Notes: generated by a model not told the origin, from the letters alone. DNA of 64,000 nt from Botrimarina mediterranea (GCF_007753265.1 NZ_CP036349.1:3815363-3879362), one strand, 5' to 3'. Positions 43,589-51,927 are shown, numbered from the stretch's first letter. Translations and numbers: made by a program.

Positions 43589-44443
43589 TCACGGCTTGCT
43601 AGCAACCGAAGTAGGCCCGTCCAGCAGCTTCTCCTCCAGGCGGGTCAACAGGTGCATGCTGCTGGTGGCGCCGGCAAAGCCAAGCACGCGGCGATCGACG
43701 TCGAGCCGCTGCGATAGAATTCGGCCGTTGTCGATGTCGAAGCGGATCTCGCCCTTCACCATCCGGTGGGCCATCTGGCCGTCGATCTCCGGCGTCGTCG
43801 GCGAGATCACCTGGAACTCGCTCTGGATCGTCGCCACGCCGGCGCTGACGCTCTTGAGTGTGTGCTTGCGGCGGGCGGCGATGGTCTTCTGTCCGCCATC
43901 GCCCACCTTCACCAACACGTCGATCGGCTGGTTCCACGAATCGCCGATCGCGATCGGGCCTTCTGGCAGCAGCAGAGTCACTTGCTCGTGCGGGTCCGCG
44001 GCGGGCTGGTGGTGCTTGATGTCGCGGCCCTTCACCTCGCCACGCGGCGACATCCGGATCGAGCTGAGCGGCACGCCCACCGCGCGGGCGGCGTCCTCAA
44101 ACCCCGGAGGCGGCTCTTCGCCGCTGGTGCTATCAAAGACCATTGCCGCGCGGTCGGGGAGCTTGTTCTCCATCCGCACGCGTTCGACGAGGTTGAGAAA
44201 CTCGATCTCGCCATCAGGCGTGACGTCGATCACCTTCCACACCTTGAGCGAGACCGTCTTGGTCTGCGCTTCTTGGGTGGTCCCTTCCATCGAGTTGGTG
44301 ACGCTCGAGCGCTGATCCACTTCCCAGCGGAGCGTGTCGCCCGTCTTGAACTTGTACTGGAGAAGATGCTTGCCCCCCTCCTCCGCTAGCACGCAGAGAG
44401 GCAGGGCAAGGGCGAGAACGAGCGATGCTAGCTGGCGGGTCAT
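43589..44443 (-). CDS. Secreted DUF6263-like protein (paralog of 28702-29712)
   Basis: A 284-residue exported protein starting MTRQLASLVLALALPLCVLA, a signal peptide cleaved near AEEGG. The first mature segment HLLQYKFKTGDTLRWEVDQR parallels the W-K-W-x-K-G-D start of the other DUF6263-like protein. LPEGPIAIGDSWNQPIDVLV and MVKGEIRFDIDNGRILSQRL match its middle and late motifs in the same order. The 78 codons upstream in the longest frame are translated from C and E repeats (PLCLCASVPLCLCAS) and are not real coding. Function unknown. Confidence 0.75.
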   Translation of the reverse strand: MTRQLASLVLALALPLCVLAEEGGKHLLQYKFKTGDTLRWEVDQRSSVTNSMEGTTQEAQTKTVSLKVWKVIDVTPDGEIEFLNLVERVRMENKLPDRAAMVFDSTSGEEPPPGFEDAARAVGVPLSSIRMSPRGEVKGRDIKHHQPAADPHEQVTLLLPEGPIAIGDSWNQPIDVLVKVGDGGQKTIAARRKHTLKSVSAGVATIQSEFQVISPTTPEIDGQMAHRMVKGEIRFDIDNGRILSQRLDVDRRVLGFAGATSSMHLLTRLEEKLLDGPTSVASKP

Positions 44444-44529
44444 GTCGTGCCATCCTTGGCTTGCACATGGAGTCGATGGGAGAACGCTAACGATGACCGA
44501 TGGGCGGCGATCGATGGAAGCCCAAAATT

Positions 44530-44615
44530 GTGGGAGGTGTCTCCAGACCCCGATTACGGTATCCCGGCCGAAGACGGCGTGGTGCGCGTAATCGGGGTCT
44601 GGAGACTCCTCCCAC
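44530..44615. repeat. Inverted-repeat element, family C, copy 3
   Basis: An 86-base copy. GTGGGAGGTGTCTCCAGACC (then CCGATTACG) and CGTAATCGGGGTCTGGAGAC (then TCCTCCCAC) form arms of about 29 bases. It lies nine bases before E copy 2, so 44530-44769 is continuous palindromic DNA between the DUF6263-like gene and nadK. Confidence 0.9.
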
Positions 44616-44623
44616 TTTAATGA

Positions 44624-44769
44624 AACCACAGAGGCACAGAGGCACAGAGGCACAGAGGCACAGAGGCACAGAGGCACAGAGGCACAGAGGCACAGAGAGC
44701 ACTGAGGAAGACACAGAGAAGCAGCAAGAGCACTTAGCGTCCCTCAGTGCCTTCTGTGCCTCTGTGGTT
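44624..44769. repeat. Family E element, copy 2, with an 8-base minisatellite
   Basis: The left arm is AACCACAGAGG with the unit CACAGAGG repeated eight times exactly plus one variant (44627-44698). The right arm ends TGCCTTCTGTGCCTCTGTGG and TT (to 44769) and can pair with only part of the left. The extra units are therefore a tandem expansion inside one arm. It ends 17 bases from the nadK stop. Confidence 0.9.
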
Positions 44770-44786
44770 AACGAGAGCGACGCCGC

Positions 44787-45635
44787 CTATTTGCCTTCGC
44801 GCGGCCGGCGGCCCCAGCCGAGTTTCTCACGCAGCGTGTGGTAATACGCCTGCCCTTCGATCTCGATGAGCTGAAAGACCGCCGGCGAGCGCTCGACGCG
44901 TACCGTGTCGCCCGCTTCGATCTTGGCGATTAGCTGCCCGTCCACCAACAAGGACGTGCCAGGATTGGGATTGGGAACCGTCAACTCGTAGGTCCGGTCG
45001 GCCGAGTCCACGACGGGCCGCACCGTCAGCGTGTGCGGGTTGATCGCCGAGATGACGATCGCCTGGATGTCCTTGCGGAGGATCGGACCGCCGATCGCCA
45101 GGTTGTGCGCGGTCGAGCCGACGGGAGTCGAGATCAGCATGCCGTCGCTGCCGTAAGTGGCGGCCAGCGCGCCATCGATCCGCAGATCGACCTCGATCAT
45201 ACCGAAAGGTTCGCCGGCGAGGATCACCGCCTCGTTGAGCCCCAACCGCGTTTCGACAACTTCGCCGCCACGGACAAGCGAGCAATCGATCATCAAGTGA
45301 TCGACGAGCCGGTACCGCCGGGCCGCGACTTCGACGAGCGTCTTCTCGAGCTCATCCGGATTGGTGCCGGCCAAGAAGCCGAGCTTGCCGAGGTTCACGC
45401 CCAGCACCGGGATCTGCTCGCTCCCCATCCTTCGAGCCGTGCGGAGCATCGTGCCATCGCCCCCCATCGCAATGGCGATCTCGGCGCCCTGGGCGTCGAA
45501 GGGCGCTTCCAGGTCGTTCTCCACGGCAACGACCGGCAGGGCCTCTTCGATCACGGTGCGTAGCGACGCCGCCCGCTTGGCCAATTCAGGCCGCGAGCCA
45601 TCGTACATCAGAATCGCATTAGGGGCTTCGGGCAT
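44787..45635 (-). CDS. nadK: NAD kinase
   Basis: A 282-residue cytoplasmic kinase making NADP from NAD. AIAMGGDGTMLRTARR has the G-G-D-G-T catalytic motif, LGVNLGKLGFLAGTNPDE the NAD-binding loop, LNEAVILAGEPFGMI the conserved N-E, and DGMLISTPVGSTAHNLAIGG the second ATP/NAD motif (usually G-S-T-A-Y; here Tyr is His). Length is normal for bacteria (about 290). It stands alone; its stop lies 17 bases from the E repeat. Confidence 0.93.
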   Translation of the reverse strand: MPEAPNAILMYDGSRPELAKRAASLRTVIEEALPVVAVENDLEAPFDAQGAEIAIAMGGDGTMLRTARRMGSEQIPVLGVNLGKLGFLAGTNPDELEKTLVEVAARRYRLVDHLMIDCSLVRGGEVVETRLGLNEAVILAGEPFGMIEVDLRIDGALAATYGSDGMLISTPVGSTAHNLAIGGPILRKDIQAIVISAINPHTLTVRPVVDSADRTYELTVPNPNPGTSLLVDGQLIAKIEAGDTVRVERSPAVFQLIEIEGQAYYHTLREKLGWGRRPREGK

Positions 45636-45678
45636 GTCGCTAGTGTAGGGTCCGCTGTGCGGACCGTGGAACGGGGCC

Positions 45679-46143
45679 TCAGATTCTTAGAGCGACCGTA
45701 CTTTCCAGTCGTCCCACCGCGCCTTCCGGAGCAAAAAGTACGGCTGCAAGTCCAAATGCTATCGCGTACATGGTGTAAATGATCGCAAGTATCAACACGA
45801 CGATTGCGAGGGGGATGCTTCTTCTGAGCTCAGTAATCGCGAACCACCAAGTTTGATAGACGCTCGCAAGAAGAAATGCATCGAAGATGATGGCGCCAGT
45901 GATTGCTCGACGGACTACCCACTCGATGCTATAGCGATATTCTCGTCCAAACGCTGCTCCGACAATCCAGTCCGAGACATAGTTGAACGCTACCGCTGCA
46001 ACCAACCCTACTGCAAGCATCCCCAGCATGACCGCAAGAGTTTTGCCGATTCGAATCGCGACTTCACGAACAGCGTTCCCCGCGCCTCCGCATTGAGACA
46101 TTTTGATTTCGGGTAGTTGCGTGCCTGACGCCTCGATTCCCAT
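45679..46143 (-). CDS. Small membrane protein downstream of dxs
   Basis: A 154-residue protein with three hydrophobic segments (LAVMLGMLAVGLVAAVAFNY near 34-55, RAITGAIIFDAFLLASVYQT near 78-98, IPLAIVVLILAIIYTMYAIA near 109-130). The ATG at 46143 lies five bases after the dxs stop codon, suggesting cotranscription; an internal ATG at 46101 (MSQCGG) is possible. The longer frame to 46506 is a shadow of dxs. By eye the DNA is clearly less GC-rich than dxs and nadK on either side, a possible sign of recent acquisition. I recognise no family. Confidence 0.55.
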   Translation of the reverse strand: MGIEASGTQLPEIKMSQCGGAGNAVREVAIRIGKTLAVMLGMLAVGLVAAVAFNYVSDWIVGAAFGREYRYSIEWVVRRAITGAIIFDAFLLASVYQTWWFAITELRRSIPLAIVVLILAIIYTMYAIAFGLAAVLFAPEGAVGRLESTVALRI

Positions 46144-46148
46144 CTCAG

Positions 46149-48062
46149 CTACCCCGCTAGGTTCGCCGCGCGGGCGCCGGCAAGTTCTTGGCACGTCTTC
46201 AAGATTCCCGCCGAGTCGAGACCCAGGTCGGCCAGCAGCTCTTCGCGGTCGCCGTGCTCGACGTACACGTCGGGGATCCCAAGGCGCCTGAGGTGGGCCG
46301 TCGAGACGCCGGCGTCGGAGCAGGCTTCGAGCACCGCGCTGCCGAAGCCGCCAGCGAGCTGCGCTTCTTCGACCGTTACAACGAAGGGGCTGCGATCGAT
46401 GATTGGCAGAATGGTCTTCGTATCGAGCGGCTTGATGAAACGGGCGTTGACGACCGTAAGGTCGATCCCCTGCTCGCTCTGCAGCTTGTCCGCCGCGGCG
46501 AGGCAATCGACGAGCAGAGCGCCGCCGCAGACGATCGCGCCGTCGGGGCCTTCGCGCAACACTTCGGCCTTGCCGAGTTCGACCGGCGCGCGGTCACCGG
46601 CAATCTCAATCGCCGCCGCCTTTGGGTAACGGATCGCGCAGGGACTATCGTGCTTGATGGCAAAGTCGAGCATCGGCGACAGATCGCCGGCGTCGCCGGG
46701 CGCCATGACGACCATGTTCGGGAACACGCGCAGGTAAGCCATGTCGAACACGCCGTGGTGCGTCGCCCCGTCGGGGCCAGAGAGGCCGCCGCGGTCGAGC
46801 GTGAACGTCACCGGTAGGTTCTGGAGCGCCACCTCTTGGAAGATGTGATCGAACGACCGCTGCAAGAACGTGCTATAGATGTCCACGACTGGGCGCACGC
46901 CAACCTTCGCCTGCCCGGCCGCAAACGCGACCGTGTGCGCCTCGCAGATGCCCGTGTCGAAAAAGCGATCGGGGTAATCATCGCGCAGCCGTTCGAGCTT
47001 GTTCCCCTGGCACATGGCAGCCGTAAGGACCGTGACGCGGTCGTTCTTCGCCATCGCGGCGTGGATCGCATCGCTGGCGACGTGCGTGTAGCTGCGGCCG
47101 TCCGATTTCTTGATCGAGACGACGCGGTCGCGGTCGGAAGTGTCACGCTGGAACACGGGCGGCGCGTGGAACGTCACCGGGTCCTCGGCAGCGGGGCGGA
47201 AGCCGTGGCCCTTCTCGGTGACGACGTGCAACAGCACCGGGCCGTCGCCCGCCTTCACCATCCGCAGGTACTTACGAAGCAGTTTAATGTTGTGGCCGTC
47301 GATCGGGCCGATGTAGCGGACACCGAGCTCTTCAAAAAACATGCCGCCGTGCAGGCCGGCCTTCGCCGCTTCTTTGATCTGCGCGAGCATCCGCTCGGTC
47401 GGATCGCCTAAGAGCGGCACCTTCGACAACACACGCGCGACCTCTTCCTTGAGGCCCGTGTACATCGGATTCATCCGCAACCGATCGAAGTAATCCGCCA
47501 CGCCACCGACGCGCGGGCAGATCGACATCTTGTTGTCGTTCAGCACGATCAGCAGTCGTTTGCCGTCGCGATTGAGATTGTTGAGCGCTTCGTAGACGAC
47601 TCCCGAAGGGAACGCCCCGTCGCCGATCACCGCGACGCTCCAACGATTCTCGTGCGGCCGCAGCGCGAGGTCGCCGCTTGCCAAACCGTGAGCCGTCGAG
47701 ACACTCGCCCCCGCATGGCCGGTGACGAAGAGGTCGTAGTCGCTCTCTTCGGGGTTGGGGTAGCCCATCAGGCCCCCCTTGGTGCGGATCGACGGGAACT
47801 CGTCGTAACGGCCCGTGATCAGCTTGTGCGGATAGATCTGATGCCCCGTGTCCCAGATCAGCCGGTCGTGCAAGAAGTCGAATGTCGTGTGCAGCGCGAG
47901 GCACAGCTCGACAACGCCCAAGTTCGAGGCGAAGTGCGCGCTGCGCGCCTCAACAAGGTTGCAGAGCGTATCCCGGATCTCCGACGCCACCTGCTCTAAC
48001 TGCGTAGCCGACATCCCATCAAGGTCGCGCGGCGAGGCAATCTTCGGCAGGAGCGGGGGCAT
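46149..48062 (-). CDS. dxs: 1-deoxy-D-xylulose-5-phosphate synthase
   Basis: A 637-residue thiamine-diphosphate enzyme joining pyruvate and glyceraldehyde-3-phosphate, the first step of the MEP isoprenoid pathway. MPPLLPKIASPRDLDGMSAT is the family N-terminus. LIWDTGHQIYPHKLITGR, FVTGHAGASVSTAHGLASG, VIGDGAFPSGVVYEALNNL and LIVLNDNKMSI form the ThDP and Mg site; DIYSTFLQRSFDHIFQEVAL and DRGGLSGPDGATHHGVFDMA the pyrimidine domain. It is downstream of ispA and xseB on the same strand, the common dxs-ispA-xseB grouping, though a 361-base repeat-filled gap separates dxs from ispA. Confidence 0.96.
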   Translation of the reverse strand: MPPLLPKIASPRDLDGMSATQLEQVASEIRDTLCNLVEARSAHFASNLGVVELCLALHTTFDFLHDRLIWDTGHQIYPHKLITGRYDEFPSIRTKGGLMGYPNPEESDYDLFVTGHAGASVSTAHGLASGDLALRPHENRWSVAVIGDGAFPSGVVYEALNNLNRDGKRLLIVLNDNKMSICPRVGGVADYFDRLRMNPMYTGLKEEVARVLSKVPLLGDPTERMLAQIKEAAKAGLHGGMFFEELGVRYIGPIDGHNIKLLRKYLRMVKAGDGPVLLHVVTEKGHGFRPAAEDPVTFHAPPVFQRDTSDRDRVVSIKKSDGRSYTHVASDAIHAAMAKNDRVTVLTAAMCQGNKLERLRDDYPDRFFDTGICEAHTVAFAAGQAKVGVRPVVDIYSTFLQRSFDHIFQEVALQNLPVTFTLDRGGLSGPDGATHHGVFDMAYLRVFPNMVVMAPGDAGDLSPMLDFAIKHDSPCAIRYPKAAAIEIAGDRAPVELGKAEVLREGPDGAIVCGGALLVDCLAAADKLQSEQGIDLTVVNARFIKPLDTKTILPIIDRSPFVVTVEEAQLAGGFGSAVLEACSDAGVSTAHLRRLGIPDVYVEHGDREELLADLGLDSAGILKTCQELAGARAANLAG

Positions 48063-48150
48063 CGGCTGGTGGGCTTAAGAAAGGAGCAAAAAAGCTTCCG
48101 CAAGTGAGTCGCGTCGTGTCAACGCGGTACACATCGGTTGGGGCTTTAGA

Positions 48151-48412
48151 AGAAGGAGAGCGGGGGATGTTGGTGATAGGGGGGATCGGAAGCGGTCGGT
48201 ACAGGGTGACGGTGAGGCGGTATCGATCAACGTAGGGCAGGCCTCGCCTGCCATGGAAGTAGAGTTGACTCGTGCCGGCGGCAGGCGAGGCCTGCCCTAC
48301 GAAATTATTCTGGTCACAGGATTGGCTAGAACCACTTATCGGCGTGATCTAGGAATTGCCTAACCCACTAGCTTGCGATCCCCCTATCACCAACATCCCC
48401 CTATCTCCTTTC
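48151..48412. repeat. Family B inverted pair enclosing a family I palindrome (copy 3)
   Basis: The B arms lie at 48151-48194 (AGAAGGAGAGCGGGGGATGT, TGGTGATAGGGGGGATCGGA, AGCG) and 48371-48412 (inverse). Inside, 48231-48252 (CGTAGGGCAGGCCTCGCCTG, CC) and 48280-48301 form a perfect 22-base inverted repeat of another family (I). The 361-base gap between ispA and dxs is thus mostly nested palindromes; I see no gene in it. A promoter for dxs must lie in or beside the left arm. Confidence 0.9.
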
Positions 48413-48423
48413 CTAAATTCACC

Positions 48424-49344
48424 TCACCTGTCCCGCTCGAGTATCTGTCGCGTTAGGGCGTGGAGTGGTTCCGCAGCGGGGCCGAGGGGCTTAAGGGCGG
48501 CGGTCGCTCGCTTCGCCAACTCGGCGGCGTAGGTGCGGCTTTCTTTGACGCCTAGCAGGCCCGGGTAGGTCAGCTTGCCGGCGTCTTGGTCTTTGCCGAC
48601 ACGCTTACCGACCGCCGTCGCGTCGCCGGCGGCGTCGAGCAGGTCGTCGGTGACTTGGAACAAGAGGCCGATCGCGTCGCCGTACTCCGACAGGGCGGTG
48701 AGTTGCGGCGGCTTCGCGCCCGCACACAGGGCGCCGAGGCGGAGCGACACAACGATCATTGCCCCTGTCTTGCGGCGGTGAATCGTTTCGAGCCGCTGAA
48801 GCGTCGCCTCACGCCCCTCTGGGGCCGCCAGAACGCCCGCTAGGTCGTCCACCTGGCCGCCTACGAGCATCCCTGGGCCCGCGGCGTGAGCGAGCTCACG
48901 GCACGCAGGAGCGGCCGCCTGGACGGGCGTGGGGGGCCAGATCAGCGTCTCGAAGGCCAACGCCAGCAAGGCGTCGCCGGCCAGGATCGCTGTCATCTCG
49001 TCGAACTGGCGGTGGACCGTAGGCCGGCCGCGACGTAGGTCGTCGTCATCCATCGCCGGCAAGTCGTCGTGGACCAGCGAGTAGGCGTGGATCATCTCCA
49101 CGGCGCATGCGCAGTTGATCGCATCCGCCGGGTCGCCACCACAAGCCCTCGTCGCCATCAGCACCAGCCGCGGGCGGAGCCGCTTGCCAGGACCGAGCAC
49201 GGCGTACCGCATCGCCTCCATCAGCCGAGCCGGCCGGCCGGGGGCCTCCCGCAGGGCAGCGGTCAGCGCCGCGTCGATCGCTTCGATATCGGACACTGAG
49301 TCGGCCGCGGCTTCAGACATCTCGGCGGCGGCTTCGGTAAGCAT
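48424..49344 (-). CDS. ispA: Polyprenyl (farnesyl/geranylgeranyl) diphosphate synthase
   Basis: A 306-residue trans-prenyltransferase extending dimethylallyl diphosphate with isopentenyl diphosphate. GPGKRLRPRLVLMATRACGG starts the core. HDDLPAMDDDDLRRGRPTVH is the first Asp-rich motif with the two-residue insertion typical of bacterial FPP synthases, and FQVTDDLLDAAGD the second. RRKTGAMIVVSLRLGA is the K-T motif. Product length cannot be decided firmly; the type II first motif suggests C15 or C20. It lies between xseB and dxs, which supplies its precursors. Confidence 0.9.
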   Translation of the reverse strand: MLTEAAAEMSEAAADSVSDIEAIDAALTAALREAPGRPARLMEAMRYAVLGPGKRLRPRLVLMATRACGGDPADAINCACAVEMIHAYSLVHDDLPAMDDDDLRRGRPTVHRQFDEMTAILAGDALLALAFETLIWPPTPVQAAAPACRELAHAAGPGMLVGGQVDDLAGVLAAPEGREATLQRLETIHRRKTGAMIVVSLRLGALCAGAKPPQLTALSEYGDAIGLLFQVTDDLLDAAGDATAVGKRVGKDQDAGKLTYPGLLGVKESRTYAAELAKRATAALKPLGPAAEPLHALTRQILERDR

Positions 49345-49490
49345 CAGTCGGGGGCAGAGCCAAAAGGGCGATCGGGCGCCCCTCTCGGGAGGCCCTCGCG
49401 GCGGGCGACTGCACTTTTAACCGCAACGCGGCTGCAATCGTAACGCTTTGAGCCACAACAAGATGGGGCTAGCTGGCAACGGCTACCAGT

Positions 49491-49901
49491 CTAAAAGAGC
49501 CGCGACCCCTCGTCCACGCCCGCTCGCTCTTGCCGCGAGCTGGCCTGTCCTGTGGCCCCAGCGGACCCCTTGGCCCCAGCGGACGTCGCCGAACGCTTCT
49601 TCGACCGGGCCGTCGCGTCCCGGTCATCGGCCGTGGCGCTGTCGTCGAACGGAGTCGTCACCGGATTGCCGTCGGCATCGACGCCGCTGAGCAGCTCGAT
49701 CCGCCGCTCGGCCGCCTGGAGCTGGGTATGGCACTGCTTGAGCCGCCGCACGCCCTCCTCGTAGCGAGCCAGGGCGTCGGAGAGCCCAAGTTCGCCCCCT
49801 TCTAGGTCCGCAACGATCGTCTCGAGCTCGGCAAGCGATTCCTCAAACGGCTCCGCGGCGTCGGGCGTGGCCTTCTTGGCGGCGGCAGGCTTCTTCGCCA
49901 T
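49491..49901 (-). CDS. xseB: Exodeoxyribonuclease VII small subunit with C-terminal extension
   Basis: A 136-residue protein. The core at residues 17-72 (PFEESLAELETIVADLEGGE, LGLSDALARYEEGVRRLKQC) is the XseB coiled-coil hairpin that wraps XseA. Normal XseB is about 80 residues; here 18 N-terminal residues (KKPAAAKKA) and a 60-residue Ser/Ala/Gly-rich low-complexity tail are added. It heads the xseB-ispA-dxs group; the large subunit is encoded at 38421-39644. The gap to ispA is 146 bases. Confidence 0.9.
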   Translation of the reverse strand: MAKKPAAAKKATPDAAEPFEESLAELETIVADLEGGELGLSDALARYEEGVRRLKQCHTQLQAAERRIELLSGVDADGNPVTTPFDDSATADDRDATARSKKRSATSAGAKGSAGATGQASSRQERAGVDEGSRLF

Positions 49902-49961
49902 AGCGATCCTTTCTGAGTGCGTTCCGTGCGGAATCCAGTGAAACCAGTTTCGCCGAGAGGC

Positions 49962-50408
49962 CTACTCCCCGCCAAGAGGCCCGGTCCCCGCCAAAAGGCT
50001 CTGCGTGATCGCATCGAAGACGGCGCCCGCAACCTTCATCTCACGGTCCTCCGCCTGACTGAGGATCAAGTACGTCGACGCCCCGCGGTGGAGGGCCCGC
50101 AGCCGCGTGGTGCTGGTCAGGTCGAGACAAAAGAACGAGGCGTCCTTGCCGCGGATCGACTGGCCGGCGATCTCTTGATCGGCGTCGGCAATCTCGATCT
50201 CCGGATACTCCTCCCGCAGCGCTGCTAGCGTCTGGTCGAGCACGTGGTCGAGGTCGAGCGCCTCGGTGTAGACGATCAGCGTCCAGAACGCCGTGTTGGG
50301 GCTCGTGATCGTCAGGTTGAGTCGGGCGTCCTCGTCGGAGTCCTCCTCCAGCCGCCAGTTCTCGGGGTAGGCGAGCGAGACGCCCGATTTGTCGTAGGTC
50401 AAAAACAC
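49962..50408 (-). CDS. Conserved hypothetical protein, PsbP/DUF1795-like
   Basis: A 148-residue soluble protein starting at GTG (FLTYDKSGVSLAYPENWRLE). The Y-P-x-x-W near the start, an alternating beta pattern (LNLTITSPNTAFWTLIVYTE) and a long helix (VLDQTLAALREEYPEIEI) resemble the PsbP/MOG1/DUF1795 alpha-beta fold. There is no signal peptide. The function is unknown. It lies 60 bases upstream of xseB on the same strand and may be cotranscribed; it is divergent from the TPR lipoprotein. Fold assignment is inference from pattern only. Confidence 0.65.
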   Translation of the reverse strand: MFLTYDKSGVSLAYPENWRLEEDSDEDARLNLTITSPNTAFWTLIVYTEALDLDHVLDQTLAALREEYPEIEIADADQEIAGQSIRGKDASFFCLDLTSTTRLRALHRGASTYLILSQAEDREMKVAGAVFDAITQSLLAGTGPLGGE

Positions 50409-50575
50409 GCCGCGAACCCTCTGCTAGCAGCCGCTGCTTGCGGCCAAGGTGGTCGAAACACCCCATATTAACGCAGAATCGGACGGCTGTAGACCGGCGC
50501 TGCTGGCGTTGTGACGAGGGCGTTAGGCCGATACTCTCCCGCAGCGCCCCGCCCTCCGGCGCCGATAGGCAAGGA

Positions 50576-51493
50576 GTGGCCCTCAATTCACGCCGTCCGC
50601 CGTTGTTCCGCAGCACCAACTGCCGCCGCCTGTGTCTGTTGCTCGTCGGCCTGGCGATGTTGCCGGGTTGCCGGGCGCTGGCGCGTCGGCAGGCGCCCGA
50701 CGTCGTCGGCCAAGCCAAGCAGATGTGGCGCCGGGGCGTCGCGGCCCTCGACGCGGGCAAGGCGGGCGAGGCCGAGTCTTGGCTCCGCAAGGCGGCCGCG
50801 GCGACGCCAAAGGACGCCGCCACGCAGCACCAGCTCGCCGAGGCCCTCTGGCAGACCGGCAAGCACGACGAGGCTCTCACGTGCGTCGAAGAGGCCTGCC
50901 GCTACGCCCCGACCAACATCGAGGCGGCGATCCGCGCGGGCGAGATGCGGCTCGCCAACGGCGACGCCGGTCAGGCGGTCGCCTGGGGTGAGCGCGCGAT
51001 TGAAATCGACTCTCGTCACGCCGCCGCTTGGGCGCTACGCGGCCGCTCGAATGAAAAGCTCGGCAAGACCGACCTGGCGCTCGCCGACTACCAGCAAGCC
51101 CTCCGCTACGCCCCCACCGATGCAGAACTGCTCACCGATGTCGCCGAACTCTACCGCGACCGCGGCGACCACCGGCGTTGCCTGACGACGCTGCATCAAC
51201 TGCTCGACGCCTACCCGCCCGGCCAAGAGCCCGCCGAGGCGCTGGCGATGACGGGCGAAACCTATCAGGCCCTAGGCCGGTCGCGCGACGCCACCGAGAC
51301 GCTGCTGCTCGCGGCGGAACGGGCGCCGGCGGACGCCAACCTCTATTGTCGCCTCGCCGAGGCCCAAGCCGCTTGTGGGCAAAACGGTCGTGCGGTTGTC
51401 GAGGCCCAGCGCGCCCTCAGCGTTGATTCGTCGCACCAAGGAAGCCGCCAACTCCTCGCGCGGCTCCAACCCGGCGACGCGACGCTGCGATAA
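50576..51493 (+). CDS. TPR-repeat lipoprotein
   Basis: About 305 residues. A hydrophobic segment RRLCLLLVGLAMLPGC ends in a lipobox, so the protein is probably lipid-anchored on the periplasmic side. At least five TPR units follow from about residue 50: AGEAESWLRKAAAATPKDAA, DEALTCVEEACRYAPTNIEA, LALADYQQALRYAPTDAELL, SRDATETLLLAAERAPADAN. Such scaffolds mediate protein contacts. The start is uncertain: GTG at 50576 sits directly against AAGGAG with no spacing, and TTG at 50603 is an alternative that still keeps the signal. Function unknown. Confidence 0.75.
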   Translation: MALNSRRPPLFRSTNCRRLCLLLVGLAMLPGCRALARRQAPDVVGQAKQMWRRGVAALDAGKAGEAESWLRKAAAATPKDAATQHQLAEALWQTGKHDEALTCVEEACRYAPTNIEAAIRAGEMRLANGDAGQAVAWGERAIEIDSRHAAAWALRGRSNEKLGKTDLALADYQQALRYAPTDAELLTDVAELYRDRGDHRRCLTTLHQLLDAYPPGQEPAEALAMTGETYQALGRSRDATETLLLAAERAPADANLYCRLAEAQAACGQNGRAVVEAQRALSVDSSHQGSRQLLARLQPGDATLR

Positions 51494-51617
51494 TCGGCGC
51501 CACTGCTACAAGCGGACTCGGGCCTGCCTCACCGCGAAGTGTGAGCTAGGTTTCAGGCGGTGACCCCACAACCCCTTGTGGGCCTCCCGAACCAGAGCCC
51601 TCCGTGGGATTGCGAAG

Positions 51618-51881
51618 ATGCCGAACAGCCTACTAGCCCCCGAACCCACCACAACGCCCGCCCCGGTTCCTGTAGAAGGCGGGTTCGTCGATCGCCGTCG
51701 CGAGAAGCAGGACGGCGTGGTTCGTGAGCGACGCCAGTTCACCAACAGCCACGACGGACTCAGTGACGAGGCCGGCGAGCTGGCCCGCGCCATCGACAGC
51801 TACAAAGCACGCCACCGCCGTCGCTTTATCAATTACGAAGAGATGCTCTCGGTCGTGAAGTCGTTGGGATACAGCCGCTAA
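51618..51881 (+). CDS. Small conserved basic protein
   Basis: An 87-residue protein starting MPNSLLAPEPTTTPAPVPVE. The first 25 residues are Pro-rich and flexible. The rest (RRQFTNSHDGLSDEAGELAR, KARHRRRFINYEEMLSVVKS, LGY) is a helical module that I recall seeing as a stand-alone short protein in several planctomycetes; it has no assigned function. The basic R-H-R-R-R-F segment could contact nucleic acid. The ATG is preferred to the start 14 codons upstream. It converges with the DUF21 gene. Confidence 0.65.
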   Translation: MPNSLLAPEPTTTPAPVPVEGGFVDRRREKQDGVVRERRQFTNSHDGLSDEAGELARAIDSYKARHRRRFINYEEMLSVVKSLGYSR

Positions 51882-51927
51882 GCGAGTCTCGGCTCCCCGA
51901 ACCGATTCGACATCCATTCGTCTTCGG

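Noticed and set aside
44627-44698. Possible CRISPR array because of regular short repeats
   Set aside because: The unit is only eight bases with no spacers between units, and no cas genes are in the window; it is a tandem expansion in one arm of a palindrome.
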